A DNA stretch of 20,040 nucleotides from Syntrophaceae bacterium UBA5619 (GTDB lineage: Bacteria; Desulfobacterota; Syntrophia; Syntrophales; UBA5619): positions 524 through 20,563 of the forward strand of contig DIKL01000071.1 of NCBI GenBank assembly GCA_002424545.1, in the 5' to 3' direction. The position numbers and the translations under genes are program-made. Positions 1-6,134 of this stretch are shown here, piece by piece. Under the pieces are notes generated by a model that worked only from the letters and a program-made list of their open reading frames with translations, made no database searches and was not told where the DNA came from. Position 1 is the stretch's first letter. Every line of letters begins with the position of its first letter.

Positions 1-422
1 TCGAAACGGGGATTGTGTTTGGTCATCGTCATTCCGCGCGCCCCGATCTCCCCGGCGATGTAGATTTTCCCCTGGGCCATCGCATTGGCGATGCCGTTGG
101 TGGCGTTTCCGCGGACGATGATGTGGGCCCCCGAGTTGAGCCATCCCACATCGTCGGAGGCGGGTCCCACCACGTCGATCCGGGTGCCCGGGAAGCCCAT
201 CGCGCCGACCCGCTGCCCCGATGTTCCAAGAATGCGGAGGAAAACGGGCTCATTTCCCGCCCGCCAGAGGCGTCCGCCGAGGCCGTGCTGGCCCTGGGCG
301 ATGATCTCGATATGCCGGTGTCCGTCGGCGACGGCCTTCTGGATGCGCTCCTCGAGGACGCGCGAATCCACCCGGACGCCTTTTTCCGATCCGGGGATGA
401 TGATGGTTGGTTTCTGGGGCAT
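1..422 (-). CDS. gltB3: Glutamate synthase GXGXG-domain subunit (GltB3-type), 3' end outside window
   Basis: This encodes the first 140 residues of a stand-alone GXGXG beta-helix domain, the structural C-terminal domain of glutamate synthase large subunits. The visible repeats have the family's glycine-rich pattern, for example GQHGLGGRLW, GTSGQRVGAMGFPGTRIDVV and GNATNGIANAMAQGKIYIAG. The ATG at 422 follows an AGGAGAGG ribosome site and lies 18 bp after the stop of the FMN subunit gene, so the two are surely co-transcribed. The full domain is usually about 250 residues, so nearly half lies beyond position 1. In split systems this subunit assembles with the glutaminase and FMN subunits. A homologous subunit occurs in N-methylglutamate synthase (MgsB) and the rhizobial Glx complex, so the exact product is not settled by this fragment. 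Confidence 0.85.
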   Translation of the reverse strand, partial: MPQKPTIIIPGSEKGVRVDSRVLEERIQKAVADGHRHIEIIAQGQHGLGGRLWRAGNEPVFLRILGTSGQRVGAMGFPGTRIDVVGPASDDVGWLNSGAHIIVRGNATNGIANAMAQGKIYIAGEIGARGMTMTKHNPRF

Positions 423-440
423 GACCTCTCCTTCTATCCT

Positions 441-2075
441 CTACAGCACGTGCCGGATACCGAGGCGCTCGGCCGCATGCCGGTCGGTGATTCCGATCGC
501 GTCGGACATGCCGATGGGCAGCGAAGTGGAACGACCCAACGGCGCCACGATCTTCTTGAGTTCCGTATCGAAACTGAGGACCACCTCGACGAGGCGTTCG
601 GCCACCTTCTCCGGATCAAGCCGTCGGTAGAGGCGCGGGTCCTGAGAGGTGATCCCTTTCGGACAGAGGCCGATGTTGCAGATGTTGCAGCGATCCGCCT
701 CCGAGCCGAGGCAGCCGGCCGCCGCCTGCATGATGGTTTTGCCTACCTGGACGCCGCTCGCCCCCAGCATGATCAACGCGGCCGCGTTCGCCGCGAGGTT
801 TCCGTTTTTCCCGACGCCGCCGCCGGCGAAGATCGGGATCTCGTTCTGCTTGCCGATCTTCACGAGGTTGAGATAGGCGTCGCGGACGATCCCCGCGATC
901 GGATGCCCCATCTGGTCCATCGAAACATTGTAGGCCGCCCCGGTGCCGCCGTCCTCGCCGTCCATCGCCAGGGCCGCCGCGTAGGGGTTCCGGGTCAGGT
1001 TGTTGAGGACCGCCAATGCGGTCGAAGTCGCGGAAATTTTCGGGTAGACCGGCACCCGGAAACCCCAGGCCATCGCCATCGACTGGATCATCTTGGCGAC
1101 CGCCTCTTCGATGGAGTATTTCGTCTGGTGCGTGGGCGGGCTCGGGAGGTTGACCCCGGTGGGCACGCCTCGAATCGCGGCGATCAGCCGGTTCACCTTG
1201 TACCACATCAGCAATCCGCCATCGCCGGGTTTCGCCCCCTGGCCGTACTTGATCTCGATCGCGCAGGGGTCCTCCTTTATCTCCGGCAGCGCGTGGATGA
1301 TCTCGTCCCACCCGAAATAGCCGCTGGCGATCTGCAGGATGACGTATTTCAAAAACCGCGACCGCAGAAGCCTGGGCGGACAGCCTCCCTCGCCGGTCGC
1401 GAAACGGACCGGCATTCCCATCTCCTCGTTCAGGTAGGCGACCCCCATCTGGAGACCTTCCCACATCGTCGGGGAGAGGGCCCCGAAGGACATGCTCCCC
1501 AGGATCAGCGGATAGATTTCCCGGACCGGCGGGAGCCAGCCGCCCTCGCGACCGACCCCGAGCGCCTCCTCCGGCGGGAGGATCCGTCCCAGCAGCGTCC
1601 GCAGCTCGAATTCATGGCGTCCCGCGTCCAGCGCCGGGTCGGTCAGCATCGAAATCCGGACGAACTTGATGCCGTCGAGGAGACTTTCCCGCGCGTTGCG
1701 GCGTCCGCCGCGCCGACGCGGGACGCCGCCCTGATTGATGTGGAAACGGAGCTTGTCCGGCTCGTCGTTGTGGATCGGCATGATCGCGTGGTTGGGGCAA
1801 ACCAGGTCGCACATTCCGCAGCCGATGCAGGCGTGGACGATATCCGTCCGCTGACGGATCCCATGGTAGACCCCAAAGACATTTCCCGGTTTTTCCGAAA
1901 GCCCGAGGGCGATCTGCAGGAGCCTTTTCCGGTGGACGCCCAGCTCGATCGCCTGCACGGGGCAAACCGCCGTGCAGCGTCCGCAGAGGCAGCACTTCTC
2001 CTTGCTCCAGAGAATCTGCCAGGGCAGATCCTTCGTGCTTAATGTAGACGGCTTAAGCTGTCCATCTGGTTCCAT
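441..2075 (-). CDS. gltB2: Glutamate synthase FMN/Fe-S subunit with N-terminal ferredoxin domain (GltB2, archaeal type)
   Basis: The 544-residue protein opens with two [4Fe-4S] motifs, C28-x2-C31-x2-C34-x3-C38-P and C83-x2-C86-x2-C89-x3-C93-P. An FMN-binding glutamate synthase barrel follows (about residues 185-500), with LGSMSFGALS, IEIKYGQGAKPGDGG, RGVPTGVNLPSPP and DGEDGGTGA. A cysteine cluster C463-x2-C466-x4-C471-PKG stands where these enzymes bind a 3Fe-4S centre. The barrel transfers ammonia from glutamine to 2-oxoglutarate, and the ferredoxin domain suggests electrons come from reduced ferredoxin or a partner subunit. The start at 2075 is fixed by AGGAGG at 2083-2088. It overlaps the glutaminase gene by 37 bp, which suggests translational coupling. 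Oddly, the usual TGEGGEDP and KQVASGRFG motifs read TGEGGCPP and LQIASGYFG. A related amination such as N-methylglutamate synthesis is therefore possible. Confidence 0.87.
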   Translation of the reverse strand: MEPDGQLKPSTLSTKDLPWQILWSKEKCCLCGRCTAVCPVQAIELGVHRKRLLQIALGLSEKPGNVFGVYHGIRQRTDIVHACIGCGMCDLVCPNHAIMPIHNDEPDKLRFHINQGGVPRRRGGRRNARESLLDGIKFVRISMLTDPALDAGRHEFELRTLLGRILPPEEALGVGREGGWLPPVREIYPLILGSMSFGALSPTMWEGLQMGVAYLNEEMGMPVRFATGEGGCPPRLLRSRFLKYVILQIASGYFGWDEIIHALPEIKEDPCAIEIKYGQGAKPGDGGLLMWYKVNRLIAAIRGVPTGVNLPSPPTHQTKYSIEEAVAKMIQSMAMAWGFRVPVYPKISATSTALAVLNNLTRNPYAAALAMDGEDGGTGAAYNVSMDQMGHPIAGIVRDAYLNLVKIGKQNEIPIFAGGGVGKNGNLAANAAALIMLGASGVQVGKTIMQAAAGCLGSEADRCNICNIGLCPKGITSQDPRLYRRLDPEKVAERLVEVVLSFDTELKKIVAPLGRSTSLPIGMSDAIGITDRHAAERLGIRHVL

Positions 2076-3169
2076 CGCCCAACCTCCTGCCGTTCCGGCC
2101 CCACGAAGACCGTATCATATCTCATCGGTTGAAAATCCCGGCTCTTGTCGCGCGCGGGAATCGCCGCGTCCAGCCCGCACATCTCCGAGGAGAACGCGAA
2201 CATCCCGGGATTGCCGCCCACCACGCCGGGACGGAGTTTTTTGCTGTCCTGCACCATGAACAGGGTCTTGTCGGGAAGGCAACCCATCACGCAGTTCGGT
2301 CCGTCGATGATCAGCGGCCGGCAACTCTGCTTGAGCACCCGCAGCCAGGGGCCGTTCGGGTGGCTCTCCAGCTCGCTGTCCTTCAGCGGCGTGATCACGT
2401 GCTTGTAGGTCTCCAGATCCAGGTTCAGGTGGTTCAACGAGTAGTGGAGGATATGGGTGAACACCTCCGAGTCCGACTGGTAGCCTACGTAGCCCGGTTC
2501 CTTGCGCGACATGAGAAATTCCCGGATCGGCACGAAAGCCGTGTTCTCGCCGTTGGTCATGGTGGCCATCCCCTGGATGAAGAACGGGTGACAGGCGTAG
2601 ATGTTGATGGCGTAGTTGGTGTTCTGCCGCCCCTGGGCCAGGATCGTTCTCGCCTGGAGTTCCTTGCGGTTCAGCCCGAGATAGTCCGCCACGGCCGTCG
2701 GATCGCCGACCTCCTTGATCATGATCACATCCGGCCAGAAACTGAAGACCATCATCGAACCGTCCTTTTCCCCCATTTCCCGGAGCTGGAGGCGGCACAT
2801 CATCAACCGGCGCTGGATTTCCGCCTCGGGCAGGTTCTCCCAGTCGGGCGGATATTCATAGACGCGGACGAGATAGTTGTCCCGCCGGGGCGTCCCCGCG
2901 GGCGGTTTCTTTGTCGGCCGGAACGAGAGCTTGTATTTCGTCATGAAATCCATGTCCATCATGTACCGGTCCAGGGTCTTGATGCCCGTGTTGGAGAAGA
3001 TTCCCGAGAGAATCGGTCCCCCCCGGAACTGTTCGAAATCCCCGCCGAGATCGGTCAGGAAAAGCCCGACGCCCGAGCCGTCGTGGCCCTCCTTCATCAC
3101 GTCCAGCGCGCGAATCGCGACCATCGGCGAGAGGGGCTCCCTGCTGGTAATGGAAAACAATCTGCACAT
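2039..3169 (-). CDS. gltB1: Glutamate synthase glutamine amidotransferase subunit (GltB1, class II)
   Basis: This is a 376-residue stand-alone class II (Ntn) glutamine amidotransferase domain. The protein begins Met-Cys-Arg-Leu-Phe; Cys2 is the expected nucleophile, exposed after removal of the initiator Met. That requirement fixes the start at 3169. The in-frame ATG at 3175 would bury the Cys and sits too close to the AAAGGAC ribosome site, which suits 3169. Family-like segments include GHDGSGVGLF near residue 29, TNGENTAF and YQSDSEVFTH. It releases ammonia from glutamine and channels it to the FMN subunit. It is first in the operon, behind a sigma-54 promoter candidate and about 110 nt of leader, and its last 37 bp overlap the next gene. 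A longer open frame to 3388 exists but would run through the promoter. Confidence 0.87.
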   Translation of the reverse strand: MCRLFSITSREPLSPMVAIRALDVMKEGHDGSGVGLFLTDLGGDFEQFRGGPILSGIFSNTGIKTLDRYMMDMDFMTKYKLSFRPTKKPPAGTPRRDNYLVRVYEYPPDWENLPEAEIQRRLMMCRLQLREMGEKDGSMMVFSFWPDVIMIKEVGDPTAVADYLGLNRKELQARTILAQGRQNTNYAINIYACHPFFIQGMATMTNGENTAFVPIREFLMSRKEPGYVGYQSDSEVFTHILHYSLNHLNLDLETYKHVITPLKDSELESHPNGPWLRVLKQSCRPLIIDGPNCVMGCLPDKTLFMVQDSKKLRPGVVGGNPGMFAFSSEMCGLDAAIPARDKSRDFQPMRYDTVFVGPERQEVGRWNQMDSLSRLH

Positions 3170-3262
3170 GATCATCCGTCCTTTCGAGGGAATCAGCGGG
3201 TACCTCCGCTTTTTTTTCGGGAGTTCGCGGCTTTGCGCCGGCGGGTTCAAGGTCTTGTCCGA

Positions 3263-3285
3263 AAACGGGAACCCCCGTTTGGGGG
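3263..3285 (-). other. Overlapping hairpins at the predicted 5' end of the glutamate synthase mRNA
   Basis: AAACGGG-GGTT-CCCGTTT (3280 down to 3263) is a perfect 7-bp stem with a 4-nt loop. It overlaps CCCCC-AAAC-GGGGG (3285 down to 3272), so only one can form. The sigma-54 promoter predicts a start near 3278-3280, so the transcript would begin at or within the first stem. Such 5'-terminal stems are known to protect mRNAs in other bacteria. The promoter-transcript link is inferred. Confidence 0.5.
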
Positions 3286-3289
3286 AATA

Positions 3290-3306
3290 AGCCAAAACCA
3301 TGCCAC
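3290..3306 (-). promoter_or_regulatory. Sigma-54 (-24/-12) promoter of the split glutamate synthase operon
   Basis: Read on the minus strand, the site is GTGGCATGGTTTTGGCT. Aligned with the sigma-54 consensus TGGCACG-N4-TTGCW it matches 10 of 12 positions and keeps the diagnostic GG-N10-GC spacing. It lies directly between a sigma-54 activator gene and the first operon gene, in the right orientation. The predicted start is near 3279, leaving a leader of about 110 nt. Confidence 0.72.
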
Positions 3307-3433
3307 TTTCAGGGAATGATCGGAACAGGGCTGGAGAATTGCCGCGTGATTCCGGAGGGTAACCGTGCCGTCGCGGAAGGGGATGCAAACCGGCGAGAAT
3401 AAATAGACAAAAAAGGGTGCTTTGCCGAAAAAA

Positions 3434-3449
3434 GGAACAATATTGTACC
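3434..3449. promoter_or_regulatory. Palindrome: candidate upstream activator site
   Basis: GGAACAATATTGTACC is symmetric at 7 of 8 pairs and sits about 140 bp upstream of the -24/-12 element, a usual distance for sigma-54 activator binding. It does not match the classical NifA (TGT-N10-ACA) or NtrC sites. On the minus strand it is followed by TTTTTT, so a weak terminator for the activator gene is the alternative; the AT-rich stem makes that less likely. Confidence 0.42.
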
Positions 3450-3481
3450 GGCGGTCCCGTTTGCAGGCCGAACCGGAAACG

Positions 3482-5086
3482 TCAACCTTTTTCGGGATCA
3501 AGATCCGGGTTGTCTCTCGTTTGGGCGCGGAACGGCCGGGGATCGATCCCCATCTTCCGGATCCGGTACTGAATGATCCTTTTGGTGGTTCCGAGAAGTT
3601 TCGCCGCCCGGGTCTGGTTCCCCCGGGTTTCCCGGAGGGCATTGGTGATCAGCTCGCGTTCCTGCGCCTCGACGACGGCGTTCAGCCTGCCCTGTTCTTT
3701 CTTTTCCGAGCTTTTCCGTCGGGGTTGCAACGAGGGGGGAAGATGCATCGGCTCGATCGTGTCGCCGGGCGCGAGCAGAATGGCCCGTTCGATGCAGTTT
3801 TCGAGCTCACGAACGTTGCCCGGCCAGTGATAGGCCAGTAGGATGTCGGAAACCGCGGGGGAGATTTTTTTGACCGGCTTCCCCATTCCCCGCGTATATT
3901 TCAGAACGAAGTGATCGGCCAGCAGGATGATGTCGCTCCCCCGCTCGCGCAGCGGCGGCAGGTAGAGCGGAAAAACGTTCAGTCGATAGAAGAGGTCGGC
4001 GCGGAACCGCCCGGACGCGAGGTCCTGTTCGAGGTTCCGATTCGTTGCGGCGACGATCCGCACATCGACGCGCACCACGCGGGCGGAACCGAGCGGCTGG
4101 AACTGCTTTTCCTGGAGGACCCGGAGCAATTTGACCTGCGCCGCGGCGGACAGCTCTCCCACCTCGTCGAGGAAGATCGTCCCCCCGTTGGCCTCCTCGA
4201 AACGGCCGCGGCGGTGGTGCAGGGCGCCGGTGAAGGCCCCCCGTTCGTGGCCGAAGAGCTCGCTTTCGAGCAGGGTATCGGGGATGGCGGCGCAATTGAC
4301 CTGAACGAGCGGCCCCCGGAGGCGGGGGCTGTTTTTGTGAATGGCGTGGGCGACCAGCTCCTTGCCCGTGCCCGTCTCCCCGTGGATCAGGACCGTCGTG
4401 TTGGAATCGGCCACCTGGGCGATCATCCCAAAGAGATTCTTCATCACGCCGGAATGGCCGATGATGTCCGCGGACGGCGTTCGGGAGCGGCCGAGGAGAT
4501 GCCTCAGGCGCCGGTTTTCCTCCTCGACGGCGCGATTGTGAACCGCCTTGGCGAGCAGTTCGGCCACGGAGGAGAGCATGGCGAGCTCCCGGTCCAGGTT
4601 TTCCACCTGCCGGGCGACCTTGTCCGCCGAGAGAACCCCGACGACGCGGTTGTCGTAGATGATCGGCACGCAGAGAAAGGCCAGCTCCGAACGGTTCAGA
4701 TTGCGGCGGGCCCCGGTCCGGTCCAGAAATTGGACATCCTTGCCGAGGTTTGCCAGGGCCATCGGCCGGCCAGTCTGCGCGACCTTGCCCGTGATGCCTT
4801 CGCCGGGGAGATAGGTTACATCCATGCCCTGGATATCAACGCCGTGCGCCACGTCCAGCCAGGCCGCCCCCGTTTCGCGATCCAGGAGGGAGATCATTCC
4901 CCGTTGCATCCCCAGCCGAACGCTCATCTCCTGCAGGGCCTGCTCGATCTGGTCCCGCAGTTCCCCCGGCTGGGCCAGAATCCTGGCGACGGTGTGCAGT
5001 GCGGCAAGTTCTTCGAAGTTATGGATGCTGATCTCTTTTCTCCCCGGCGTGCCGAGACGCAGCGGTCGCCAAATCTTTGATGTCAT
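3482..5086 (-). CDS. Sigma-54-dependent transcriptional activator (GAF-AAA+-Fis, NifA/NtrC family)
   Basis: This is a 534-residue enhancer-binding protein. A GAF sensor domain spans about residues 22-185. The AAA+ domain has Walker A GETGTGKE (236-243), the sigma-54-contacting GAFTGA loop (283-288), Walker B TIFLDE (303-308) and WPGNVRELEN (421-430). A Fis-type helix-turn-helix lies at about 489-515 (GNQTRAAKLLGTTKRIIQYR). The architecture is that of NifA: no receiver domain, so it should sense a ligand or partner protein rather than a phosphate signal. I see no cysteine-rich interdomain linker of the kind found in oxygen-sensitive NifA. AAGGA lies 7 nt before the ATG at 5086. The gene ends 312 bp before gltB1, and a sigma-54 promoter in that gap makes the glutamate synthase operon the likely target. 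The effector bound by GAF is unknown. Confidence 0.9.
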   Translation of the reverse strand: MTSKIWRPLRLGTPGRKEISIHNFEELAALHTVARILAQPGELRDQIEQALQEMSVRLGMQRGMISLLDRETGAAWLDVAHGVDIQGMDVTYLPGEGITGKVAQTGRPMALANLGKDVQFLDRTGARRNLNRSELAFLCVPIIYDNRVVGVLSADKVARQVENLDRELAMLSSVAELLAKAVHNRAVEEENRRLRHLLGRSRTPSADIIGHSGVMKNLFGMIAQVADSNTTVLIHGETGTGKELVAHAIHKNSPRLRGPLVQVNCAAIPDTLLESELFGHERGAFTGALHHRRGRFEEANGGTIFLDEVGELSAAAQVKLLRVLQEKQFQPLGSARVVRVDVRIVAATNRNLEQDLASGRFRADLFYRLNVFPLYLPPLRERGSDIILLADHFVLKYTRGMGKPVKKISPAVSDILLAYHWPGNVRELENCIERAILLAPGDTIEPMHLPPSLQPRRKSSEKKEQGRLNAVVEAQERELITNALRETRGNQTRAAKLLGTTKRIIQYRIRKMGIDPRPFRAQTRDNPDLDPEKG

Positions 5087-5111
5087 GGCGGAATCCTTCC
5101 CTCCAAGCGGA

Positions 5112-5129
5112 ATGTCCCCTCCGGGACAT
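5112..5129 (-). other. Inverted repeat in the leader of the activator gene
   Basis: ATGTCCC-CTCC-GGGACAT is a perfect 7-bp inverted repeat with a 4-nt gap, ending 25 nt before the activator ATG. It could be an operator or an RNA hairpin close to the ribosome site. There is no T run, so it is not a terminator. Confidence 0.45.
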
Positions 5130-5201
5130 CCGCGGATACGGCCGATTCATTTCGCCATCCTCGAACCCCGTCCGTCGAATATTTGCGCGAAAAGCAAAAA
5201 T

Positions 5202-5229
5202 TTGCGTTTTTCCGGAACGTCGGTATATT
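5202..5229 (+). promoter_or_regulatory. Candidate sigma-70 promoter of the thiF-like gene
   Basis: TTGCGT (5202-5207), a 16-bp spacer and TATATT (5224-5229) predict a start near 5236. The -10 is good and the -35 only fair. Overlapping its -35 is the small inverted repeat GCAAA-AA-TTTGC (about 5194-5205), a possible operator. Confidence 0.42.
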
Positions 5230-5266
5230 AAATCATTGCGGTTCAAATGAAAAGAGCAAAGAGGGC

Positions 5267-5295
5267 TGGGTTGCCGGACGCCTTCCGGCAACCCA
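5267..5295 (+). other. Perfect 12-bp hairpin in the thiF-like leader
   Basis: TGGGTTGCCGGA (5267-5278) pairs with TCCGGCAACCCA (5284-5295) around a 5-nt loop, ending 24 nt before the ATG. No T run follows on either strand, so it is not an ordinary terminator. It may act in RNA stability, attenuation or protein binding. Confidence 0.6.
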
Positions 5296-5319
5296 ATGCC
5301 CGGGAGCGTGAGGGAAGCC

Positions 5320-6048
5320 ATGATTACGGATGAGGAACGAAAACGATATGCGCGCCAGATTTTGCTGTTCGGGGAAGAGGGGCAGGAGAGGCTCAAGGGG
5401 GCGAGCGTTCTCGTGGCCGGCGCCGGGGGATTGGGAACGGTGATTTCCCTCTACCTGGCGGCCGCCGGTGTCGGCCGTCTGCGGATTATCGACGACGATG
5501 TCGTTGATGAAAGCAACCTGAACCGCCAGATCCTGCATTGGAGCCGGGACGTCGGACGGCCCAAAATCGCCTCCGTCCGGGAGAAACTGGTCGCGCTGAA
5601 TCCGCTGATCCGGATTGAGGCCGATCCCGGCCGGATCGGGGAGGAGAACGTCGGAGAGCTGGCGCGGGGCTGCGACTTGATCGTCGATGCGCTGGATAAT
5701 CTCCCGACCCGCTACCTCTTGAACCGGGTGGCGATCGATCGGGGCATCCCTTTCGTTCACGGCGCCGTCCGGGGATTTTTCGGACAAGCGACGACGGTGA
5801 TCCCCCGGAACGGCCCCTGTCTGCGCTGCTTCTTTTCGGCGAGTCCGCCGCGGGAGATTTTCCCGATTGTCGGTGCGACCTGCGGCGTCATCGGATCCAT
5901 CGAGGCGTCGGAGGCGATCAAGCTGCTCACCGGACAGGGGGAACCCCTCATGGGCCGGCTTTTCATCTGGGACGGCCTCACGGGCGGCGCGGATTCGATC
6001 GTGATCGAACGGAATCCGTCCTGTTCCGATTGCGGAGGGTCCCAATGA
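5320..6048 (+). CDS. ThiF/MoeB/HesA-family E1-like adenylyltransferase
   Basis: The 242-residue protein has the hallmarks of E1-like enzymes that adenylate the C-terminal glycine of ubiquitin-like sulfur carriers. These are the ATP-binding GAGGLG (34-39), the adenylation residues NLNRQ (66-70) and K82, and DALDN (124-128). It also has a CxxC pair at 167-170 and a second at 235-238 for a structural zinc, and a candidate catalytic Cys188 in GATCGVIG. The start at 5320 follows GAGGGA and matches the family's usual N-terminus (RYARQILLFG); an in-frame ATG at 5296 lies next to the hairpin. No ThiS, MoaD or other carrier gene is visible nearby, so thiazole, molybdopterin or another sulfur-transfer role cannot be assigned. 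It is one of the few plus-strand genes here. Confidence 0.85.
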   Translation: MITDEERKRYARQILLFGEEGQERLKGASVLVAGAGGLGTVISLYLAAAGVGRLRIIDDDVVDESNLNRQILHWSRDVGRPKIASVREKLVALNPLIRIEADPGRIGEENVGELARGCDLIVDALDNLPTRYLLNRVAIDRGIPFVHGAVRGFFGQATTVIPRNGPCLRCFFSASPPREIFPIVGATCGVIGSIEASEAIKLLTGQGEPLMGRLFIWDGLTGGADSIVIERNPSCSDCGGSQ

Positions 6049-6134
6049 AGATCCCCTTCAGAACATCCGCCGCGTTCCGGGAGAAGATCGCTCTCTTTTC
6101 CGGTCGCCGACGGTTGAAACGCCTTTACCGCTGA
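6045..6134 (+). CDS. Possible 29-residue basic peptide, overlapping the thiF-like stop
   Basis: The ATG overlaps the stop of the thiF-like gene (ATGA at 6045-6048) and follows GGAGGG at good spacing, so it would be translated by coupling. It encodes a short peptide beginning MKIPFRTSAA and ending RRRLKRLYR, with about ten Lys/Arg. It shares 10 bp with the 3' end of the convergent MFS gene. I recognise no family. It could be chance; the ribosome site and overlap are the only positive signs. Confidence 0.3.
   Translation: MKIPFRTSAAFREKIALFSGRRRLKRLYR

Larger units (their letters stand above)
3170..3481 (-). other. Regulatory gap between the sigma-54 activator gene and gltB1
   Basis: This 312-bp stretch has no convincing gene on either strand. 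Reading in the minus direction from the activator stop, it holds a 16-bp near-palindrome (3434-3449) followed by a T run. Next come an AT-rich stretch (3395-3415), the -24/-12 promoter match (3290-3306) and the hairpin pair at the predicted transcript start (3263-3285). A small hairpin, AGCGG/CCGCT (3195-3210), ends 25 nt before the gltB1 start. Its loop carries an SD-like GGAGGT with no usable start codon close behind. An inverted pair TGCAAAC/GTTTGCA (3384-3390, 3459-3465) flanks the palindrome region. Confidence 0.7.

Noticed and set aside
15..2042. Long plus-strand open frame (675 codons) opposite the FMN subunit and GXGXG genes
   Set aside because: It mirrors two genes with clear family motifs; its Arg/Asp/His-rich translation has no recognisable domain and is what GC-rich third positions produce on the opposite strand. 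The same applies to long plus-strand frames at 2129-3319, 3911-5080, 12368-13984, 16795-17847, 17654-18715 and 18836-19768, and to the minus-strand frames at 5233-6045 (opposite thiF) and 7563-9221 (opposite prfC).
3170..3388. N-terminal extension of the glutaminase subunit from an upstream ATG
   Set aside because: It would bury the catalytic Cys2, lacks a ribosome site and runs through the sigma-54 promoter.
5107..5170. Second sigma-54 site upstream of the activator gene (GG-N10-GC near 5153-5166, minus strand)
   Set aside because: Only the dinucleotide spacing fits; GGTTC and TGGC differ too much from TGGCAC and TTGC.
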